A stretch of DNA of 64,000 nucleotides from Golubevia sp. BC0850 (taxonomy: Eukaryota; Basidiomycota; Exobasidiomycetes; Golubeviales; Golubeviaceae). Position numbers and translations under genes: made by a program. Shown in pieces: positions 59,107 to 64,000 of this stretch. The number at the start of each line of letters is the position of its first letter. Positions within the stretch are counted from its first letter, which is position 1. The notes beneath the pieces are model-generated. The model was given only the letters and a program-made list of their open reading frames with translations, ran no database searches and was not told the DNA's origin. The stretch covers positions 62,001-126,000 of the forward strand of contig JAAVVG010000023.1 of assembly GCA_012976225.1 (NCBI GenBank), given 5' to 3'.

Positions 59107-61083
59107 CTATTTCTTCTCCTCTTCTTTCTCCTCTTTCTTTTCTCCGAATTTGATGTTGGACCCGAAAGTGAATCTTCCCGGATTAGTAGTCCCAGTAGTG
59201 TTAGCAAAAGATTGAGTAGTAACAGGTGCTGCTCCAAAAGTGAAAGTAGGAGAACCAGTAGAAGTCGTAGAAGCAGAACCGAATCCAAAGGATGCTGGAA
59301 GTTTCTGAGGAGTTGTAGTCGACGTGCTAGATGAACCGAAACTGAATTTGGGCGCTTCTACTGCTTTAGGCTTGGAAACTTCAACTTGAGTTGGAGGGTC
59401 TTTCTTTGAGGAATCGGCGGCTGTGACGAAAGGTTTTCCACCAAAAGAGAATCCAGTTGAAGGAGGTTGTTCAAAAGTTGGAGTTGAAGATGATTTATTA
59501 GAAGCTGAGCTTGAAGAAGAAGAAGGAACAGTGACTTTCTTTCCACCAAATGAGAATCCTCCAGCTGGAACATTAAAAGTCGGAGCTGCAGAATTCGTCT
59601 TGGGCTCTTCTTTCTGAGATTCAGAACTTGTTGATGCAAAAACATTTGAAGTCAGTATAGATACTGGGGTACTAGTTGAAGTTGTCTTTTCTTCGTCTTT
59701 CTTCGAACTTCCGAAAGAGAAACCCGCACTTGGAGTCTTCCCACTGAAATTAAACCCAGGTCCAGATCCATTCCCTTTACTACTTGAACCAGATCCAGAT
59801 CCATCCCCATTCCCATTCCCGTTCCCATTCCCATTGGAAGTAGCATTGTTCCCACCTTCCTGAGCTACATCTCTCCTCTTCCTATCTTCAATCCCATTTC
59901 TAAGTTCCCTATACATATCAGCAGCACTAATCAATGTAGGATAAAGGTCATCGAAATCTAGATCCATTGACCTTTTTCCGTTAGAATTGGAACTTGCATT
60001 GGAACTGGAGCTGGAATTCTCAGCCAGAGTTAAACCCAAACTTTTAGCAATCGAAGTTCTAGCAGAATGATTTAAACCACGAAGAGAGAGGTAATAACTT
60101 TTTTCTGCAGAGCTTGAAGTGGAAGAGCTTGAAGTTTGAGCGTTAGAAGAAATCGTATTTGGATTTGAAGTCACGGTTTCCTTCTTACTTTGATCAGTTG
60201 AGGTAGGTCCAAAAGAAAAGGTAGGAGCTGGAGATGGCTTTGGAGTAGAAGGATTGGGTTTAGGAGCTGTCTCAACTGGCTTTGGAGGTGCGAAACTGAA
60301 GGGAGTTGACTTTGTAAAGGGGGTTGAAGTTGAAGCTTGAGAAGTTGTTGAGGTCGAAGAGGAACCGAAGGAGAAAGTTGGAGGTGTTGAAGTTGAGGGT
60401 TTAGGAGCAGCAGGAGCTGTGATAGGTGTGGAACCGAAACTGAAAGTTGGAGCCGTTGATTTAGGAGTTGAATTACTAGCTGATCCAAAAGCGGTGAAAC
60501 CAGAGAAAGGGGAAGCCTGATAGGGGAGAGAGGTTGGAAGAAGAGGGAGTGGAGGTCAGAAGAAGCTATACTCTCTTCTCTCACACTGGAAACGAATGAA
60601 TCAAGTATAACGCTATCTAACGAGCTCCATTTGAGTCAAGTCTACGAACTGTTCCTTCTCAACCTCTTCGGTGGTTTGAACCTTTGTCCTCCTCCCCTCA
60701 CTCTTCCAGCAACACCGAGCCTTCACGCCTCATGACACTCACGGGGTCATCGGGCTGAGCAGCAGCAGATCCGAATTCAGCCCAAGGAGAAGGAGCAGCT
60801 GGAAAAGTACCACTACTGTTAGCGGAAGACGATGAAGACGTAGATGCAGATGCAGCTGAAGTCCCAGCTAACTTTTTCTTTGGAAGACCACGAATCCTGT
60901 TTGGATGATTGATAGAGAGATAATGATAAGCACTTCTCAATGAAATTAATACAGTCATTCGCTAACTCACTTTCTTTCACCTACTGGTTGTCGAGGTTGC
61001 TGTGACTGCTGCTGTTGCTGTTCTTCTTCATCTTCCACTTCACCTCTCTCTTTGGTTAATTGATTACCTGCTCCTCTTTTCAT
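59107..61083 (-). CDS. Nup50/Nup2-like FG nucleoporin without RanBD
   Basis: Nuclear-basket nucleoporin that binds importin-alpha and helps cargo release. The first exon starts MKRGAGNQLTKERGEVEDEE, matching the Nup50 N-terminal motif (K-R-x-A-x-x-Q-L-T-K with acidic residues). The next encodes GLPKKKLAGTSA, and the main exons then carry many FSFG/FGFG repeats (GFSFGSSKK, GGFSFGGKK, TGFSFGGKP, FGFGSAS). A middle block YYLSLRGLNHSARTSIAKSL resembles the Nup50/Nup2 RGLN motif. The protein ends GRFTFGSNIKFGEKKEEKEE, so no Ran-binding domain follows the FG region, unlike yeast Nup2 and vertebrate NUP50. Introns lie near 60520-60720 and 60900-60970. Confidence 0.85.
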
Positions 61084-61291
61084 GATTCAATTTGATTGGA
61101 TTTGGACCTAGATCTAGTTGGAATGAGTATGTGATTGATTGAGTGAGTGAGTGACTAGTGAGTGGGTAGACAAGAGGGAGAAGGGAAGGAAAGTAAGGGA
61201 AGCCTTGTCCTCTCCTCTCCACTATCACCAAGTGTCCTTCTTGAAACAGGCTTGAAATTACAGCAGAATATCTTGAAAGAAGCAAGTATTC
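61084..61291. promoter_or_regulatory. Bidirectional promoter, nucleoporin / splicing factor
   Basis: 208 bp between the two divergent start codons. It has a GAGTGAGTGA-type short repeat at about 61139-61160. No canonical TATA box is seen. Confidence 0.5.
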
Positions 61292-63089
61292 ATGTCATCA
61301 TCATCATCCAACCCAAGTCATCCAGGTGCTCCTCCACCAGTTCCAGTTGCTTCCACTTCCACTCCATCTACCTCTCCCTCAGCTGCTACACTGAATCATC
61401 CCCCACCCCCTTCAGAAGAGGTTGCGGCGATCGATACCAGACTACATTTAGATCAAAGGAGTAACAAATGGGCTTACGAAGATGAAGATGGAAATCAATG
61501 GGAATGGTCAAACAAGGCTTGGATTCCAGTCTTGAATGAGGATTTCGTTAGAGCTCAACAACAAGCTTATAACAGAGAAGGTGTGGATGATGAGGTGAGT
61601 AATCAACTCAGTAGACTTTCTTCATAAGGAAGGGATGGATGAGGGAGGGGAGAGAGAGAGTCTATTCCCTCTGATATACTGAACTGAGCCAGGCCTTCCC
61701 TATCATGAATCTACCTCCCCAACCCTTTCTCTCAGGAACCAGTAGAAGCGATTCAAAGACGACTAGCAAAGAAAAGAAAGACTTCACCAGATCCTCCCTC
61801 AAAGCCTTCCAAGGTTCAAAAACCAAGACCCATCACCTCAATCTTCGTCTCAGGCCTACCATTAGATTGTGAAGTTTCAGAAATCGCATCCGTCTTCTCT
61901 AGATATGGACTTTTAAATCAAGATGATTCTGGAAACCCTAGGATCAAACTGTATAGAGATGAAAGCACTGGTTTATTGAAAGGTGAAGCTCTTGTCACTT
62001 ATTTCAAACCTGAAAGTGTTGAATTGGCAATCAAGGTTTTAGATGGCAGTTGTTTGAGAGCTGGATTGGGACAGAGCTTACCGGAGATGAAGGTTGGGAA
62101 AGCTGAGTGGAAGAAGGAGGATGGGGGGGCGGAAGGCAAAGGGAAGGAAGGTGGCAATGGAAAGGGGAAAGAAAAGGATAATGAGGTTGCTGAGAAACCT
62201 AAAGGAAAGAAAATCTTGACAGATCAGGAAAAGAGAAAGTTTCAGAAAAGAATGGCTAGAATGCAAGGGTGAGTGATTTGAGCAATTCCCAAAAGATACA
62301 CAACTTCGAGAGCACTTCGTCGCCCAATTCTTTCTCATCTCGCACTTATTGCATTTCTCATCTCCATTTTCTTTCTCTTCTTCTTTCGCTCCCCACAGAA
62401 AATTAGAAGACTGGAATTCGGATTCGGATTCGGAATCTCAAAAAGGAGCTTCTACTTCAACTTCGATAGATCTCAAAGCTAAAACCGTGATTCTTTCTAG
62501 AATGTTCACTTTGGCTGAATTAGAACAAGAACCTGAATTATTGTTGGATTTGAAAGAAGATGTAAGAGAAGAATGTGAAACTTTTGGGAATGTTAGTGTG
62601 GTTAAAATTTGGGATGTGAGTAAGATGTCTTTTCTTCATTGAGAGGGTGCAATTTGGTTTAAGCTTTGAGTTTACTGACTCCTTTCTCTCTTATCTATTT
62701 TGAAACCAAAAACCAAACAGAAAGAGCCGGAAGGAATCATGACTGTTAGGTTTACAGATTCTTCGGCTGCTAGAGCTTGTGTTCAGGTGAGTCTTCTCTC
62801 TTCATTCTTTCTCGGAGGCTTTTCAAAACACCTTTATAAATATCTGGTTCTTCAGCCCTCAAACTGACAAACCCTCGAAATTCCTCTTCCCAATCTGTCC
62901 TTTCACATTTCCTCTCAGAAAATGCAAGGTCGATTCTTCGCCTCAAGGACCATTCAAGCAGTCTTGACTTCATCCAAACCGAAATTCAGATCTTCAAATG
63001 CACCTACTGGAGATCAAGAAGAAGATGATGAAGAAGAAGATAGGAAAGAAGCTTTTGGAGATTGGTTGGAGAGCGGAGGAGGAGATTGA
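61292..63089 (+). CDS. CUS2: Tat-SF1/Cus2-type U2 snRNP splicing factor
   Basis: Homologue of human HTATSF1 and yeast Cus2, which bind SF3B1 and help fold U2 snRNA. Exons 61292-61594, 61736-62268, 62399-62615, 62721-62786 and 62919-63089 total 1290 nt, 429 residues. The first part has an acidic Trp-rich stretch (KWAYEDEDGNQWEWSNKAWI). RRM1 reads SIFVSGLPLDCEVSEIASVF, LYRDESTGLLKGEALVTYFK and ESVELAIKVLDG. A Lys/Gly-rich linker separates it from the UHM-type second RRM (VILSRMFTLAELEQEPELLL, CETFGNVSVVKIWD, GIMTVRFTDSSAARACVQKM, QGRFFASRTIQAVL). The tail ends FGDWLESGGGD. Confidence 0.95.
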
Positions 63090-63588
63090 GAATCGCTGCG
63101 TGTGCAATTTTACTTGACCGGTGCAGAAATCAACAATGATGTTCCTTGGATGTTGTTACTTGAGCGCGAACTGAGATTTGAAACCTCTATATATATGAGA
63201 AGGACATGTCAAAACTCGTAAGAGGAGTCAAATAATTGCCGTTCAGGTCAGATTGGGAAATTTTTCATTTTCATAGAATTAGATTACAAACAAGAGAAGA
63301 TTTGATTGAGAGACAAGGGACAGAGAGAGCAACGATGGAAAGAAAAGTGACACTTGATTTGAGAAAAGAGAAAGAGGTAGGAGATCTAGAGGGAGGGAGG
63401 AAGAAAGAAAAGGGGGGGGGGTTGCTGGAGAAGAGAGAAAGAGAAAGGGGAAAGTCCATATACGTAGATGTTGAGAATTGTTCATTTGGTTTTTCTACGC
63501 AGCTTGAAGATCCGACATAGGCAATTTGCGATTGAGAATCGTTCGTAAAGGGGATCCGAACCAGAAAGAAAACTTCAGTGCTCCAGAA
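63090..63588. other. Convergent 3' region
   Basis: Lies between the splicing factor and the GPI-type gene. It is purine-rich on the plus strand with a G run at 63412-63421. No gene is seen. Confidence 0.4.
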
Positions 63589-63857
63589 TTAAACGAGAAC
63601 CAGATAAGACCCAACCACAGTAGCAACACCAGCTACGGTAATTCCGACCATGATGTTGCGTTCAGATGAATTGACATAAGAATCATCAGGTCCAGCTGCT
63701 ACTCCAGCATTTGGTGCTGGGGCAACACCTGTTCCTGCGATAGCTGCTGTACTGGCTACGGAAGCGACTGGGAAAGTAGATGGAGTTGAAGAAGTTGAAG
63801 AGGTGGAATTTGAAGTGGAGTTGCCTGATGCTGAACCGGTGGGTCTCGCAGAGGAAG
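63589..63857 (-). CDS. Last exon of a GPI-type surface protein (cut by window edge)
   Basis: The exon follows a TCTCAG acceptor and encodes about 89 residues: a Ser/Thr/Asn-rich stretch (GNSTSNSTSSTSSTPSTFPV), an Ala/Gly-rich region, then SYVNSSERNIMVGITVAGVA and TVVGSYLVLV at the very end. This is a classic omega-site plus hydrophobic GPI-attachment signal. The upstream exons lie in or beyond the last 140 bases and past the window edge, so the catalytic or adhesive domain, if any, is not visible. Confidence 0.6.
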
Positions 63858-64000
63858 CTGAGAGGAGAAAGGGAGGGGGAAGGGTCAGCACTCTCTCGAG
63901 AAGAGATTGGTGGAGGCGATTCAGGTTGAGCAGAACAGATCAGTTATCACATCTGAAGATTTTGACGTCTATTCTAAAAGCCATGAAACAGAGGTTTGAC

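Overview
This is a eukaryotic, fungal window, almost certainly from a basidiomycete. Nearly every gene is split by many short introns (about 60-100 nt, mostly GTGAGT donors and CAG acceptors), base composition is near 50% GC, and the proteome is rich in Ser/Pro/Gln tracts. It includes a velvet regulator, RTA1 and HsbA proteins, GPI-anchored chitin deacetylases and a full-length ABCA transporter. I cannot place it more precisely than Basidiomycota from the sequence alone. I see no rRNA, tRNA, CRISPR, virus-like element or recognisable transposon. The exon joins given with exact coordinates were derived by hand; most of those models have a length divisible by three, with conserved motifs running across the junctions.

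Layout. 0.2-1.9 kb (-): RTA1-like membrane protein with a signal peptide. 2.4-4.7 kb (-): glutathione reductase with an apparent alternative mitochondrial/cytosolic start. 6.6-9.5 kb (+): velvet regulator with a VelB-like split domain. 10.2-12.0 kb (-): single-pass membrane protein with an LEA2-like ectodomain. 12.4-16.7 kb (-): PP4 regulatory subunit 3 (Psy2/SMEK). 17.3-17.9 kb (-): small cysteine-containing secreted protein. 18.6-19.1 kb (+): decayed copy of the unknown gene at 22.4-23.7 kb (-). 20.2-21.8 kb (+): acetolactate synthase regulatory subunit. 24.1-25.8 kb (-): AN1 zinc-finger protein. 26.2-31.9 kb (+): ABCA transporter. 32.2-33.4 kb (+): Ser/Pro-rich basic protein. 33.9-34.8 kb (+): cytochrome oxidase subunit 7, in four tiny exons. 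35.3-39.2 kb (+): chitin deacetylase plus HsbA-like cell-surface protein. 40.4-43.3 kb (-): Rad52. 43.5-46.1 kb (+): TAF6. 46.3-48.3 kb (-): conserved-looking mitochondrial protein. 48.5-50.7 kb (+): membrane-anchored alpha/beta hydrolase. 51.3-52.3 kb (-): second HsbA-like gene. 54.2-55.8 kb (+): secreted lactonase-type beta-propeller. 56.5-58.7 kb (-): second chitin deacetylase. 59.1-61.1 kb (-): Nup50-like FG nucleoporin. 61.3-63.1 kb (+): Tat-SF1/Cus2 splicing factor. 63.6 kb to the edge (-): tail of a GPI-type surface protein.

The most interesting structure is an inverted duplication of a two-gene cell-wall cassette (chitin deacetylase then HsbA-like protein) at 35.3-39.3 kb and 58.7-51.1 kb. 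Most of the two cassettes has diverged, but two patches are essentially identical, introns included: 258 bp in the deacetylase catalytic core and about 0.82 kb in the HsbA-like gene and its 3' flank. This is the pattern expected from recent gene conversion between inverted repeats about 14-20 kb apart. The genes between the repeats include RAD52, TAF6 and a membrane hydrolase, so an exchange between the repeats could invert that block. A second theme is cell-surface biology: chitin deacetylases, HsbA-like proteins, a secreted propeller, a small Cys-rich secreted protein, a GPI-type protein, RTA1 and the ABCA transporter share the window with ordinary housekeeping genes.
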